Assembly: GCF_027474845.2 (NCBI RefSeq)
Contig: NZ_CP107031.2
Location: 682,001 to 746,000, forward strand
Length of the DNA: 64,000 nucleotides
From: Maribacter aestuarii
GTDB taxonomy: Bacteria > Bacteroidota > Bacteroidia > Flavobacteriales > Flavobacteriaceae
Reading direction: 5' to 3'
Part shown: positions 56,993 to 64,000 of the stretch, piece by piece
How the letters are laid out: the number at the start of each line of letters is the position of its first letter
Position numbering within the stretch: position 1 is the stretch's first letter
Translations under genes and position numbers: made by a program
Notes under the pieces: model-generated
Database searches by the model: none
What the model saw: only the letters and a program-made list of their open reading frames with translations
What the model was told of the DNA's origin: nothing

Positions 56993-57455
56993 TGTCCTTT
57001 GGTTTTTCGGCATAGTTCACCTCATAAGCTAATTCTTCCCTGCTCTCGGGGGCCGAATCCACTTCACCGTCATAGGTAGCTTTATCCCATATTTCCAAAC
57101 GATTGTCCATAGGAGAAAGGGTCACCTCTTTTGTAATATTGACTAAACCGATTATATCCTTAGGAATCAATAACCTGCCTGTTGCATCAATTTCTACCCT
57201 GCGCAACCCTGCCGTAAACTTTCGCTTAAATTCCCTATCCTTTCTACTATCGCCCAAACGCTCGTTCAATTTCTTGATCTCGGCTTTCCAAACAGCATCG
57301 GGATAGAATTCTAGACATTCATCGTAATAGGATTTCTTTATAAAAAAACCATCATGGAGCAAAGGAGCCATCTGATTCCTAAGGGAAACGGGTAACATTA
57401 CCCTTCCTTTAGCATCGGCTTTACAATTGTAAACTCCTGAAAAATAGATTTCCAA
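56982..57455 (-). CDS. mraZ: Transcriptional regulator MraZ
   Basis: 157-residue double SpoVT/AbrB-fold protein, first gene of the dcw cluster and, where studied, a DNA-binding repressor of its own operon. The two repeats are YNCKADAKGRVMLPVSLRNQ (about residues 9-28) and RRVEIDATGRLLIPKDIIGL (about 90-109), each with the DxxGR core. It is preceded by a TATATTTG promoter element and three GTG boxes at 10-bp spacing, the arrangement recognised by MraZ in other bacteria, so autoregulation is likely. Confidence 0.95.
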   Translation of the reverse strand: MEIYFSGVYNCKADAKGRVMLPVSLRNQMAPLLHDGFFIKKSYYDECLEFYPDAVWKAEIKKLNERLGDSRKDREFKRKFTAGLRRVEIDATGRLLIPKDIIGLVNITKEVTLSPMDNRLEIWDKATYDGEVDSAPESREELAYEVNYAEKPKDNVS

Positions 57456-57480
57456 AATTGTTGGTCTTTGTTATATAACT

Positions 57481-57488
57481 CAAATATA
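57481..57488 (-). promoter_or_regulatory. Promoter of the dcw cluster (mraZ)
   Basis: On the minus strand TATATTTG fits TAnnTTTG, 25 bases before the mraZ ATG. The three MraZ boxes lie just upstream, between the expected -12 and -45 positions, so bound MraZ would block polymerase. Confidence 0.65.
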
Positions 57489-57500
57489 TAAATATTATTA

Positions 57501-57524
57501 CCACATTTTACCACTAAAAAACAC
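57501..57524 (-). promoter_or_regulatory. MraZ operator: three GTG(G/T) boxes at 10-bp spacing
   Basis: On the minus strand GTGT (57524-57521), GTGG (57514-57511) and GTGG (57504-57501) are direct repeats exactly 10 bp apart in otherwise A/T-only spacers. MraZ operators in other bacteria are also GTG- or TGGG-core direct repeats at one-helical-turn spacing upstream of mraZ. Confidence 0.75.
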
Positions 57525-57683
57525 TTTGTTAATAAAATTGACAGATTTTGCATCATTTTAGTCATTTTGTGTGCTTTAAATGGGTTCGTTCTCCCCCTTT
57601 GAGTGCTTTAACCCATCGAAAAATAGTTACTGCATAAAATTGATACCTGTATAATGAGTGGAATCCCATTACGGGTAATTGTC

Positions 57684-57691
57684 TATATTTG
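57684..57691 (+). promoter_or_regulatory. Bacteroidota-type promoter upstream of the alpha/beta hydrolase
   Basis: TATATTTG fits TAnnTTTG, 23 bases before the ATG at 57715, in the 259-base region divergent from mraZ. The same region holds a loose inverted repeat AATGGGTT/AACCCATC (about 57579-57617) of unknown meaning. Confidence 0.6.
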
Positions 57692-57714
57692 CCCAAAGAT
57701 CAGCACCATTCTGA

Positions 57715-58479
57715 ATGGAAGACGAAATACTACAAGACGGGAAATTCAAGTATATTGAAAAAGGAGAAGGTACTCCTATAATCATCCTGCACGGCCTTAT
57801 GGGCGGATTGAGCAATTTTCACGGGGTAACCGATTATTTCCCGAAAAAAGGCTACAAAGTTTTCGTGCCCGAGCTACCCATCTATGATATGCCCATGCTT
57901 AAGACCAACGTAAAGAACTTTGCAAAATTTCTTGAAAAGTTTATAGAGCACAAAGGACTTAAAGATGTTATTCTTTTAGGTAACTCTTTGGGCGGCCACA
58001 TTGGTTTACTACACACGAAGCTCTATCCCAAAATGGTCAAAGCGCTAGTCATTACCGGAAGTTCTGGATTGTATGAGAGCGCTATGGGCGATGGATACCC
58101 GAAAAGGGGGGACTATGAGTTCATTAAGAAAAAAGCACAGGACGTATTTTATGATCCCGCCGTTGCCACTAAGGAAATTGTCGACGAAGTTTTTGCTACC
58201 GTTAACGACCGGGTAAAACTGGTGAAGACTTTGGCCATAGCCAAAAGCGCTATACGCCACAACATGGCTCAGGACCTGCCAAAGATGAAAACCCCTACGT
58301 GTATTATCTGGGGCAAGAACGATAGTGTAACCCCTCCCGACGTAGCGGAACTCTTTCATGAACTGCTGCCGGATTCCGAACTTTTCTGGATCAACGAATG
58401 TGGGCACGCCCCTATGATGGAACATCCCAAGGAGTTCAATGCCATATTGGACGCTTGGTTGGAAAAGAGAAATTTCTAA
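57715..58479 (+). CDS. Alpha/beta-fold hydrolase
   Basis: 254-residue serine hydrolase of unknown substrate. Oxyanion-hole region [20 protein letters not shown], nucleophile elbow [20 protein letters not shown] (Ser in GNSLGG), acid region [20 protein letters not shown] and catalytic His in [19 protein letters not shown] are all present. There is no signal peptide, so it is cytoplasmic. It is followed 10 bases later by engB, and a pairing of such a hydrolase with engB beside mraZ appears to be common in flavobacteria, though its meaning is unknown. Confidence 0.9.
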   Translation: MEDEILQDGKFKYIEKGEGTPIIILHGLMGGLSNFHGVTDYFPKKGYKVFVPELPIYDMPMLKTNVKNFAKFLEKFIEHKGLKDVILLGNSLGGHIGLLHTKLYPKMVKALVITGSSGLYESAMGDGYPKRGDYEFIKKKAQDVFYDPAVATKEIVDEVFATVNDRVKLVKTLAIAKSAIRHNMAQDLPKMKTPTCIIWGKNDSVTPPDVAELFHELLPDSELFWINECGHAPMMEHPKEFNAILDAWLEKRNF

Positions 58480-58489
58480 ATTTTTTTTG

Positions 58490-59107
58490 ATGAAAATAAA
58501 GTCGGCCGACTTTGTAATGAGCAATTCCGATGTTGCCAAATGTCCGAACGAACCCCTACCCGAATATGCGTTTATCGGTAGGTCCAACGTTGGGAAATCT
58601 TCATTGATAAATATGCTCACAGAGCGTAAAAGCTTGGCAAAGACCTCCGGTCGGCCAGGAAAGACCCAGCTCATTAATCATTTCAAAATCAATGAAAATT
58701 GGTTTTTGGTAGATTTACCGGGTTATGGCTACGCCAAAGTCTCTAGGCGCGACAAGAACATTTTTCAGAAATACATTACGAACTACTTTTTGCAACGGGA
58801 GCAGCTCGTATGCTCTTTTGTACTTATAGATATACGCCACGAACCCCAAAAGATAGACCTGGATTTTATGCAATGGTTGGGAGAGAACGGCATACCCTTT
58901 GCCATCATATTTACAAAGGCCGACAAATTAAAGCCTCTTGCCATTGAAAAGCATGTAGAAAACTACATCAATGAGCTGCTTTCTGGTGCCTGGGAAGAAG
59001 CGCCACAACATTTCGTCACCTCATCTAGTAAAAAAATTGGGCGGGACGAGCTTCTTGAATACATCGATGGCATAAACCTTCAGTTTTTTGAGGCCACCAA
59101 GAAATAG
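58490..59107 (+). CDS. engB: Ribosome biogenesis GTP-binding protein EngB/YsxC/YihA
   Basis: Essential-type GTPase in late 50S assembly. 205 residues from the ATG at 58490; the frame is open further upstream but overlaps the hydrolase gene there. G motifs: [20 protein letters not shown] (G1), [16 protein letters not shown] (G2), [18 protein letters not shown] (G3), [13 protein letters not shown] (G4), and [15 protein letters not shown] (G5). Start [20 protein letters not shown] resembles other Bacteroidota EngB. Complete. Confidence 0.95.
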   Translation: MKIKSADFVMSNSDVAKCPNEPLPEYAFIGRSNVGKSSLINMLTERKSLAKTSGRPGKTQLINHFKINENWFLVDLPGYGYAKVSRRDKNIFQKYITNYFLQREQLVCSFVLIDIRHEPQKIDLDFMQWLGENGIPFAIIFTKADKLKPLAIEKHVENYINELLSGAWEEAPQHFVTSSSKKIGRDELLEYIDGINLQFFEATKK

Positions 59108-59238
59108 ATTAGTCTAGACTAGACCTCATGTATTAGCTTCAACCCATAGTTACATCTAAATTTGTCAGCTCAGCGCACCTACCGACTACATTTCAATATT
59201 TAAATCTATTTTTGAAAATACCTATTTTTCAATCCTAG

Positions 59239-60363
59239 ATGAACAATACCACTACATTAATCATTATACTACTTTCTATTGGCTGTGTCCAAGGGCTAAT
59301 TTATGGAGGTATTTTAATGAAAAGCACCAAGGAGAATAAAATGGCGAACAGGCTCCTAGCGACAATTTTATTCTTTCTCTCCTATCGCTTGTTAATTCAA
59401 ATTTTACGCTTATTTGGTCTAGGGCGGTATGACACCTGGTACTATTTTATGTTGGATTTTAGTTGGATTCACGGACCGCTGCTTTATTTCTATCTAAAGG
59501 CTCACCTAACTCCCTATTTTAAGTTCAGGAAAAAAGATATACTACATTTGGTCCCTTTCCTTATACAAATAGGATTCAGTATTTTCGTGCGATTACAAAA
59601 CCTCTATTGGGACGGTACCCGTGAAAGTTTGTCATGGTTGGGGTATTGGGGATATGTAGTCTGGATGAACCTTTCAACTATCTATTTTGTGGCTAGCATT
59701 CTGATCATTATTTATACTACTAAGGCTCAAAAACTACTGAAAACTGAAAGTCTTAAGGGCGCTATTTCCAGTGGCAGCATGAATTGGCTTAAAAGGGTTA
59801 TAATTTCATTCAAGGTATATTTCTCGATTGTGCTGACCATTCTTCTGGTTGATTTCGTATTCATAAACAAGGCTCAGTTTACCTCCTATTTTTATTTTAC
59901 ACAATTTTACTACTACCCATTTTTTATAGGGATATCTGGGCTCACCTATTGGCTAGGTCTAGAAGGCTACAAAAGAAAGGATGTTAAGATTTTAAAATCG
60001 CAAGTCTCCAATGAAGAACTACGTCAATTAACACAAATGGCTAACGACTTGGATTTGACAATGAAACAAAACAAATGGTTTAAAAATCCTGAACTTACGC
60101 TGAGTACTTTGGCTTCAAAAATGGAGGTTAAACCATATCTCTTGACCAAATGTCTAAACACCGTTAAACGCAAAAAATTCGCAGATTATATAAATGAATT
60201 AAGGGTGGACGAATTAAAGCGATTATTACAGCAATCAGAAAACTCTAAATACACTCTTCTAAGCTTGGCTTTTGAAGCAGGGTTCAATTCTAAATCGTCT
60301 TTCAATAGAGCAGTAAAGAAACATTTGGGCATCTCACCTAGCGAACTAAAGACTTCTTTTTAA
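59239..60363 (+). CDS. Membrane-anchored AraC family transcriptional regulator
   Basis: 374 residues. The N-terminal 240 residues contain seven predicted membrane helices (LIIILLSIGCVQGLIYGGIL, FLSYRLLIQILRLFGLG, WYYFMLDFSWIHGPLLYFYL and others). The C-terminal DNA-binding domain has two helix-turn-helix units: LSTLASKMEVKPYLLTKCLN and LLSLAFEAGFNSKSSFNRAV, ending KKHLGISPSELKTSF. This 7TM-HTH_18 arrangement is frequent in flavobacteria and presumably senses a membrane or periplasmic signal. Targets are unknown; the next gene, encoding a small secreted protein, is a natural candidate. Confidence 0.88.
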   Translation: MNNTTTLIIILLSIGCVQGLIYGGILMKSTKENKMANRLLATILFFLSYRLLIQILRLFGLGRYDTWYYFMLDFSWIHGPLLYFYLKAHLTPYFKFRKKDILHLVPFLIQIGFSIFVRLQNLYWDGTRESLSWLGYWGYVVWMNLSTIYFVASILIIIYTTKAQKLLKTESLKGAISSGSMNWLKRVIISFKVYFSIVLTILLVDFVFINKAQFTSYFYFTQFYYYPFFIGISGLTYWLGLEGYKRKDVKILKSQVSNEELRQLTQMANDLDLTMKQNKWFKNPELTLSTLASKMEVKPYLLTKCLNTVKRKKFADYINELRVDELKRLLQQSENSKYTLLSLAFEAGFNSKSSFNRAVKKHLGISPSELKTSF

Positions 60364-60449
60364 GGTTTCATTTTCTTATTTGGCACCTATGCCATCTTTA
60401 TAAGTGGTTTCAATTTTGAAATTGGGGCGTAATCCGTAGTGAGAAGTCC

Positions 60450-60457
60450 TAGGTTTG
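60450..60457 (+). promoter_or_regulatory. Bacteroidota-type promoter upstream of a small secreted protein gene
   Basis: TAGGTTTG fits TAnnTTTG, with TTGG at 60422-60425 about 25 bases upstream and the ATG at 60481 downstream. The region upstream also has a TTTCAATTTTGAAA inverted repeat near 60409-60422 that might be a regulator site. Confidence 0.5.
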
Positions 60458-60480
60458 AGAAAATTAAAAATATATAAATC

Positions 60481-60873
60481 ATGAAAACAAAAATAGCAGT
60501 AGCCTTTATTTTTTTCTCCTTAACCATTTCAATCTTTTCCCAAGACAATAAAGAGACAAATACAGAGGTCCTTTTGGGCGAGTGGAAACTTGACATGAGT
60601 CCACAAACCAAAGACGACAATAATTTTGCCCTAATGCGAATTACAAGTGTTGAAGACAATAAAATGGAAGGTATTTTTTATCGAGAGGGAGTTCAGCTTA
60701 AAAATGGACAAATTAATACACAGCGGGGAATAATATATGCCGCATTAACCTCAGGAGATAATTCAGGAGACTACAATACTTCCTTCTATTACGATAACGG
60801 TAAACTTTATGGCACCACCCATGCAGTGGATAGAGATTTTCTCTCAGTTTGGATAGCCGATAAGGTACAATAA
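60481..60873 (+). CDS. Small secreted protein of unknown function
   Basis: 130 residues with a signal peptide (MKTKIAVAFIFFSLTISIFS, cleaved before QDNKETN). The mature part reads LLGEWKLDMSPQTKDDNNFA, MRITSVEDNKMEGIFYREGV and SFYYDNGKLYGTTHAVDRDF, a beta-rich lipocalin-like pattern of the kind in which LLGEWKL opens a small barrel; this is a resemblance only. It has its own promoter and follows a membrane-bound AraC regulator. No cysteine-based lipobox. Confidence 0.75.
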   Translation: MKTKIAVAFIFFSLTISIFSQDNKETNTEVLLGEWKLDMSPQTKDDNNFALMRITSVEDNKMEGIFYREGVQLKNGQINTQRGIIYAALTSGDNSGDYNTSFYYDNGKLYGTTHAVDRDFLSVWIADKVQ

Positions 60874-60925
60874 CAAAAGGTCTTTCTAGTTATGTATTCC
60901 CTGTCATTTAACCAAGGCGGGGAAC

Positions 60926-61312
60926 TTACATCCGCTCTTCTAGAATAGCAATAAGGCCTTCGGCATTTTTCAGTTCGTTCAGCTCGTCCGTGCTTACGAA
61001 GATTTCTAAATCATTCCCTTGCACCAAAATAATAGGGAAAGTGAATTTATAGCCGAACTTGGATTTGTATGCTTTTGCAAATTCATCTTTGTGTAGGAAC
61101 TCCAGCTCCGTTGCCTGAGCCTCCAATTGTTTTCGGAACTTTTTCCAAATCTTGTTTTCCCTAAAATTCCCAAATGTAATATCACAGAGATTACAAGCGT
61201 AGGTGGACGGACTTAAAATTTTATGCGCACCATCTACGATAAGATTTCTAACACCGGAATCGGCGTTGTAAACTAATATTAATTTTTGTACTCCTTCACT
61301 TTTCATAGCCAT
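60926..61312 (-). CDS. Conserved protein of unknown function with YNADSG and CxxC motifs
   Basis: 128 residues, cytoplasmic, no signal peptide. The conserved-looking N-terminal half reads LILVYNADSGVRNLIVDGAH and ILSPSTYACNLCDITFG with a CxxC pair; the second half contains ELEFLHKDEFAKAYKSKFGY and FPIILVQGNDLEIFVSTDEL. I recall similar proteins in Bacteroidota and cyanobacteria, sometimes loosely named GTPase, but no P-loop is present here. The start could be two codons later (61306). It is divergent from the PhoD-like gene with 67 bases between starts. Function unknown. Confidence 0.75.
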   Translation of the reverse strand: MAMKSEGVQKLILVYNADSGVRNLIVDGAHKILSPSTYACNLCDITFGNFRENKIWKKFRKQLEAQATELEFLHKDEFAKAYKSKFGYKFTFPIILVQGNDLEIFVSTDELNELKNAEGLIAILEERM

Positions 61313-61379
61313 ACCCTAAAGTAGTATATTTAAATGGTTCATTAGTTCGCATAGTTTACAATTTCTAACACGCATTCCC

Positions 61380-62996
61380 ATGAAAAAGCTTATTCTTCTG
61401 TTAAGTATCGCCTTAACTTTTATTTGTTGTACCGAAAAGAAAACAGAAAGAATTCCACCTACTACGGCTCCATTCTCAGAAATAGATACCTTGGCCATAA
61501 ACGATTGGTGGAACAGAGGTGAAAATCCCATCATCAATTTAAAAGTACCGCGGGATAGTGTCATCGCTTTTGGCATTTATACCGTTTCCAATACTACCTT
61601 AAAACTGAGCGCACAATTATACCCCCTATATCCGGAAGAGACAAGGGACGTTTCCTTAGAAATTTTAAAAAGTGGTAATTGGGAGGAAGTTCAGCGGCAA
61701 CGAATAAACGATTTGGGCTGGTCCGCCCTATTCCGTATAGAAAATTGGGATGACGCAAAGGATTACCGGTACCGGCTCCGTCATGGCAAGAACGCGTCTT
61801 ATGAAGGCACCATTCGCAAAAACCCTAAAGAAAAGGAAGAAATAACCTTGGCGGCACTCTCGTGCAATAGCAACAAAGATCGCGGAATGCGGGAATATTA
61901 TGTGCGCAATATAAATCACCAGAATCCGGACCTTATGTTCTTTGCGGGCGATCAATCCTATGACCATACGGAACATACGGCCGCATGGCTCAAATTTGGA
62001 TTACAGTTTAGGGAGACGTTTCGTCACCGTCCCTGCATCACCATTCCCGATGACCATGATATTGGACAGGGAAACCTTTGGGGAGAAAATGGAAAAGTCT
62101 CCGTTACTCCGGGCAGCCCGGACGGGGGTTACCGCTACCATCCGGAATACGTAAAGATGGTAGAGCGGTGCCAAACGGCACACCTCCCCGATCCCTTTGA
62201 CCCTACCCCAATTGAACAGGGTATTGGAGTCTATTACACCAATCTGCTTTTAGGGGGCGTAGACTTCGCTATTTTGGAGGACCGAAAATTCAAATCTGGA
62301 CCGGAGGGGAAAATTCCGCAACAAGGACCCCGTCCCGACCATATACGAAATCCAGATTACGATCCCGCTTCCATTGACCTTCCTGGGCTCAAATTACTGG
62401 GAGACCGGCAACTTGAATTTTTGGACCAATGGGGCCGAACAAATGAGGGCGCCATTAAGGTGGTGCTTTCCCAAACCGGTTTTTGTGGCGGGGCGCACAT
62501 TCATGGCACCCTAGATAATCGGCTACATGCGGATTTGGATAGTAACGGTTGGCCACAGACCGGGCGGTTAAAAGCCTTGAAACTGATACAACAAGCCAAA
62601 GCAGTACACATTGCGGGCGACCAGCATTTGGCCACGGTCATTAAACAGGGACTAGATGAATTTGGTGACGGCCCTTGGGCGTTTGTGGTGCCCGCCATTG
62701 TTAACGATTACTATAGCCGCTGGTGGTGGCCAGAAGACGAAAAAGCAGGAGAAAACCCTAATCCCGATACCACTTTACCTTGGACTGGTAATTACTTGGA
62801 TGGGTTTCACAATAAGATTACCATGATGGCCTATGTGAATCCCGAAAACCCTTCGCATGGCAGTGGTTATGGATTAATTCGTTTTCATAAGAAAAATAAC
62901 AACGTAACTTTTGAATGCTGGCCCCGCGATGTGGATGTGACGCATCCGGACGCCCAGCAATTTGAGGGCTGGCCGATAACAGTAATTTTGGATTAA
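61380..62996 (+). CDS. PhoD-like alkaline phosphatase/metallophosphatase lipoprotein
   Basis: 538 residues with a lipobox in LLLSIALTFICC (Cys near residue 17). The PhoD-type metallophosphatase core has LMFFAGDQSYDHTEHTAAWL, RPCITIPDDHDIGQGNLWGE, KVVLSQTGFCGGAHIHGTLD and VHIAGDQHLATVIKQGLDEF, giving the Asp/His metal ligands expected for Fe/Ca-dependent phosphatases or phosphodiesterases. The N-terminal beta domain is of the kind seen in PhoD. The long C-terminal part (residues about 420-538) is rich in Trp and Pro (SRWWWPEDEKAGENPNPDTT). It would act on phosphate esters at the cell surface. Confidence 0.88.
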   Translation: MKKLILLLSIALTFICCTEKKTERIPPTTAPFSEIDTLAINDWWNRGENPIINLKVPRDSVIAFGIYTVSNTTLKLSAQLYPLYPEETRDVSLEILKSGNWEEVQRQRINDLGWSALFRIENWDDAKDYRYRLRHGKNASYEGTIRKNPKEKEEITLAALSCNSNKDRGMREYYVRNINHQNPDLMFFAGDQSYDHTEHTAAWLKFGLQFRETFRHRPCITIPDDHDIGQGNLWGENGKVSVTPGSPDGGYRYHPEYVKMVERCQTAHLPDPFDPTPIEQGIGVYYTNLLLGGVDFAILEDRKFKSGPEGKIPQQGPRPDHIRNPDYDPASIDLPGLKLLGDRQLEFLDQWGRTNEGAIKVVLSQTGFCGGAHIHGTLDNRLHADLDSNGWPQTGRLKALKLIQQAKAVHIAGDQHLATVIKQGLDEFGDGPWAFVVPAIVNDYYSRWWWPEDEKAGENPNPDTTLPWTGNYLDGFHNKITMMAYVNPENPSHGSGYGLIRFHKKNNNVTFECWPRDVDVTHPDAQQFEGWPITVILD

Positions 62997-63012
62997 AACC
63001 TATAATGCTAGC

Positions 63013-63032
63013 CGATTAAAATAGCTTAATCG
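63013..63032 (+). terminator. Weak hairpin after the PhoD-like gene
   Basis: CGATTAA and TTAATCG form a 7-bp stem with a six-base loop, 16 bases after the stop codon. It has no clear T-run, so termination is uncertain. The rest of the 207 bases up to the next gene is AT-rich and holds the palindrome at 63142-63163 but no gene. Confidence 0.4.
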
Positions 63033-63141
63033 ACTATAAACAATTGTAAACGCATATTTTGCGACTATTGCTTATACTCAATTAATTATGAATGAATTGG
63101 ACATAAATTTAAAGATTATCTTAGTTCGCCATATAAAATAT

Positions 63142-63163
63142 ATATAGATCATATGATCTATAT
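63142..63163. repeat. 22-bp perfect palindrome
   Basis: The sequence is its own reverse complement across 22 bases (ATATAGATCAT then its mirror), about 40 bases before the TTG start of the next gene. It may be an operator for a dimeric regulator or part of a mobile-element end. Confidence 0.5.
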
Positions 63164-63203
63164 TACTTCGTTGTAAACAATTATAAAATTTTCCTGAAAT
63201 ATT

Positions 63204-63596
63204 TTGGATAAACAAAAAACTCTACTACAAAAATTTAAGGAAAAACCATTTTGGGACAAGTTCGTATTAGGACTTATTTTCATGGCCATCATAGGCACTC
63301 TTGCTTACCATTTTATCAAAGACTACAATGTAAAAACGAATAAAAAACACGTAGTAGGAAAAATAGTGGACTTCGAATTTATCAACATGGCTCGTTATTC
63401 GATTGATTACGAATATTATGTAAATGATGAAAAATATGTTGGAACTGTGGGAGTTGAAAGGTTTGATTGCTATAAAAACAAAGAATGTCTTGGATATGAA
63501 GTTGATGTGTACTATTCATCAGAGAATCCAAATTATTCACAAGTGGACTTAAGAAACTTTGAAAAGTACAAAAGGACTATATATCTAATAAAATAA
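63204..63596 (+). CDS. Small membrane protein of unknown function
   Basis: 130 residues from a TTG start (DKQKTLLQKFKEKPFWDKF follows the initiator); the first in-frame ATG lies inside the membrane segment, so TTG is preferred. One membrane helix, KFVLGLIFMAIIGTLAYHFI (about residues 19-38), is followed by a soluble domain with RYSIDYEYYVNDEKYVGTVG and CYKNKECLGYEVDVYYSSEN, resembling the DUF3592 type of beta domain. GC content is clearly lower than in the core genes. It is bracketed by inverted 10-mers (63170-63179 and 63598-63607). Function unknown; probably accessory DNA. Confidence 0.7.
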   Translation: MDKQKTLLQKFKEKPFWDKFVLGLIFMAIIGTLAYHFIKDYNVKTNKKHVVGKIVDFEFINMARYSIDYEYYVNDEKYVGTVGVERFDCYKNKECLGYEVDVYYSSENPNYSQVDLRNFEKYKRTIYLIK

Positions 63597-63597
63597 C

Positions 63598-63734
63598 TGT
63601 TTACAACATTGTGTATAGCTCATTGCGTTCGGATTTTCCAGATGGAAAATCCAGCCTGATTCGCTAAATTAGGGCAATGGAGGAAAAGTCCGTTGGACAT
63701 TTTCAGCAACGAAGCCATACACGAGACCGTTGTA
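63598..63734. repeat. Nested inverted-repeat element with YAAC...GTTR-like ends
   Basis: The outer ends TTACAAC (63601-63607) and GTTGTA (63729-63734) are complementary, as are GTGTAT (63611-63616) and ATACAC (63717-63722). Inside, CATTGC pairs with GCAATG (63621-63626, 63674-63679) and encloses a perfect 9-bp hairpin GGATTTTCC/GGAAAATCC (63631-63652); a small GTCC/GGAC hairpin lies at 63688-63698. The element begins one base after the upstream stop codon region and ends 26 bases before the next ATG. It resembles a MITE or a cassette recombination site in layout only. Confidence 0.65.
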
Positions 63735-63760
63735 GCACATTTTGACCAAACCATTAAACT

Positions 63761-64000
63761 ATGGAAAATACTTTAAAATTTCTGTCCTTTTTAAGCCTTG
63801 CAATAATTATAATAGGATGTAATGAACGAAAAGAAAACTTCAAACCAAATCAAAAAGACGGCTGGAAAACAGTAAGCCAAATAGAAAAGCAAATTGACAA
63901 TATAATTTTCACTTTTCCAGAAAACGGATTTGCAAATGAAAATCGAGAAAGACTTGTAAGCGAGTGTTTTGAAGCAATGAAATATGACAGCGAACTAATC
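63761..64000 (+). CDS. Small lipoprotein of unknown function (3' end outside window)
   Basis: 80 codons are visible, open to the window edge. MENTLKFLSFLSLAIIIIGC is a lipoprotein signal with Cys at residue 20. The mature part, NERKENFKPNQKDGWKTVSQ then IEKQIDNIIFTFPENGFANE, is polar and not recognised. It starts 26 bases after the nested repeat, almost the same distance that separates GTTGTA from the start of the preceding small gene. AT-rich like its neighbour. Confidence 0.7.
   Translation, partial: MENTLKFLSFLSLAIIIIGCNERKENFKPNQKDGWKTVSQIEKQIDNIIFTFPENGFANENRERLVSECFEAMKYDSELI

Noticed and set aside
57501..57524. CRISPR or tandem repeat
   Set aside because: The repeated unit is a four-base core at helical spacing with different spacers; this is an operator pattern. 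No CRISPR array was seen anywhere in the window.
63598..63734. A true integron attC site
   Set aside because: The ends only partly fit the RYYYAAC/GTTRRRY cores and no integrase gene is visible; kept as a resemblance rather than a call.

Overview
The window is chromosomal DNA of a member of the Bacteroidota, almost certainly a marine-type Flavobacteriaceae. The case rests on a Na+-translocating NADH:quinone reductase operon, type IX secretion proteins (a Plug-type DUF5103 protein and PorT), a DUF3667 membrane protein, an AccD without zinc cysteines, a short primary sigma factor, promoters of the TAnnTTTG type instead of TATAAT, no obvious Shine-Dalgarno sequences, and the dcw order mraZ-rsmH-ftsL-ftsI-murE-mraY-murD-ftsW-murG-murC-ftsQ-ftsA-ftsZ without murF, ddl or murB.

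Layout. 1-4.45 kb: nqrA-E on the minus strand (nqrE cut by the window edge, nqrF not in view). 4.6-9.7 kb: plus-strand genes for the T9SS Plug protein, a DUF3667 membrane protein, ApaG, proline catabolism (pruA) and a DinB-fold protein. 9.8-10.37 kb: an AT-rich stretch without a convincing gene. 10.4-16.3 kb: rsmG, a fatty-acid desaturase, an aspartate aminotransferase, and the Trk potassium uptake pair, whose trkA is split by a one-base frameshift. 16.6-27.3 kb: menaquinone methyltransferase and porT, an rRNA/tRNA methyltransferase, a TamA-like outer-membrane protein, fbaA, accD, rpsO, pnp and the primary sigma factor, separated by clear terminators. 27.6-38 kb: a lipoprotein type I pullulanase (also frameshifted), a VF530 protein, trmL, a large haem-binding dehydrogenase-like lipoprotein, a methyltransferase, a BNR/Asp-box propeller protein and a TPR lipoprotein. 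38-40.9 kb: rpe, ypdA and a glycerate kinase. 41.0-41.45 kb: a tRNA-Arg(UCG) gene whose 5' end is also the 3' end of a GIY-YIG nuclease gene, itself preceded by a truncated tRNA-Arg copy carrying two 19-nt hairpin insertions. 41.45-57.5 kb: yqeY and the division/cell-wall (dcw) cluster on the minus strand, controlled from a mraZ promoter with three MraZ-type boxes. 57.7-63.0 kb: an alpha/beta hydrolase, engB, a membrane-anchored AraC regulator, two small unknown proteins and a PhoD-like phosphatase. 63.0-64.0 kb: AT-rich accessory DNA with a small membrane protein, a 137-bp nested inverted repeat resembling a cassette recombination site, and a truncated lipoprotein gene.

Most of the window is conserved housekeeping sequence: respiration, envelope synthesis, division, translation, RNA decay and central carbon metabolism. 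The least explained sequence is in two places: the tRNA-Arg/GIY-YIG locus near 41.1-41.44 kb, which looks like a small tRNA-targeting selfish gene, and the cassette-like structure at 63.1-63.8 kb. A family of short perfect hairpins recurs in several intergenic regions and inside the broken tRNA copy. All calls come from reading the sequence; no database search was run.
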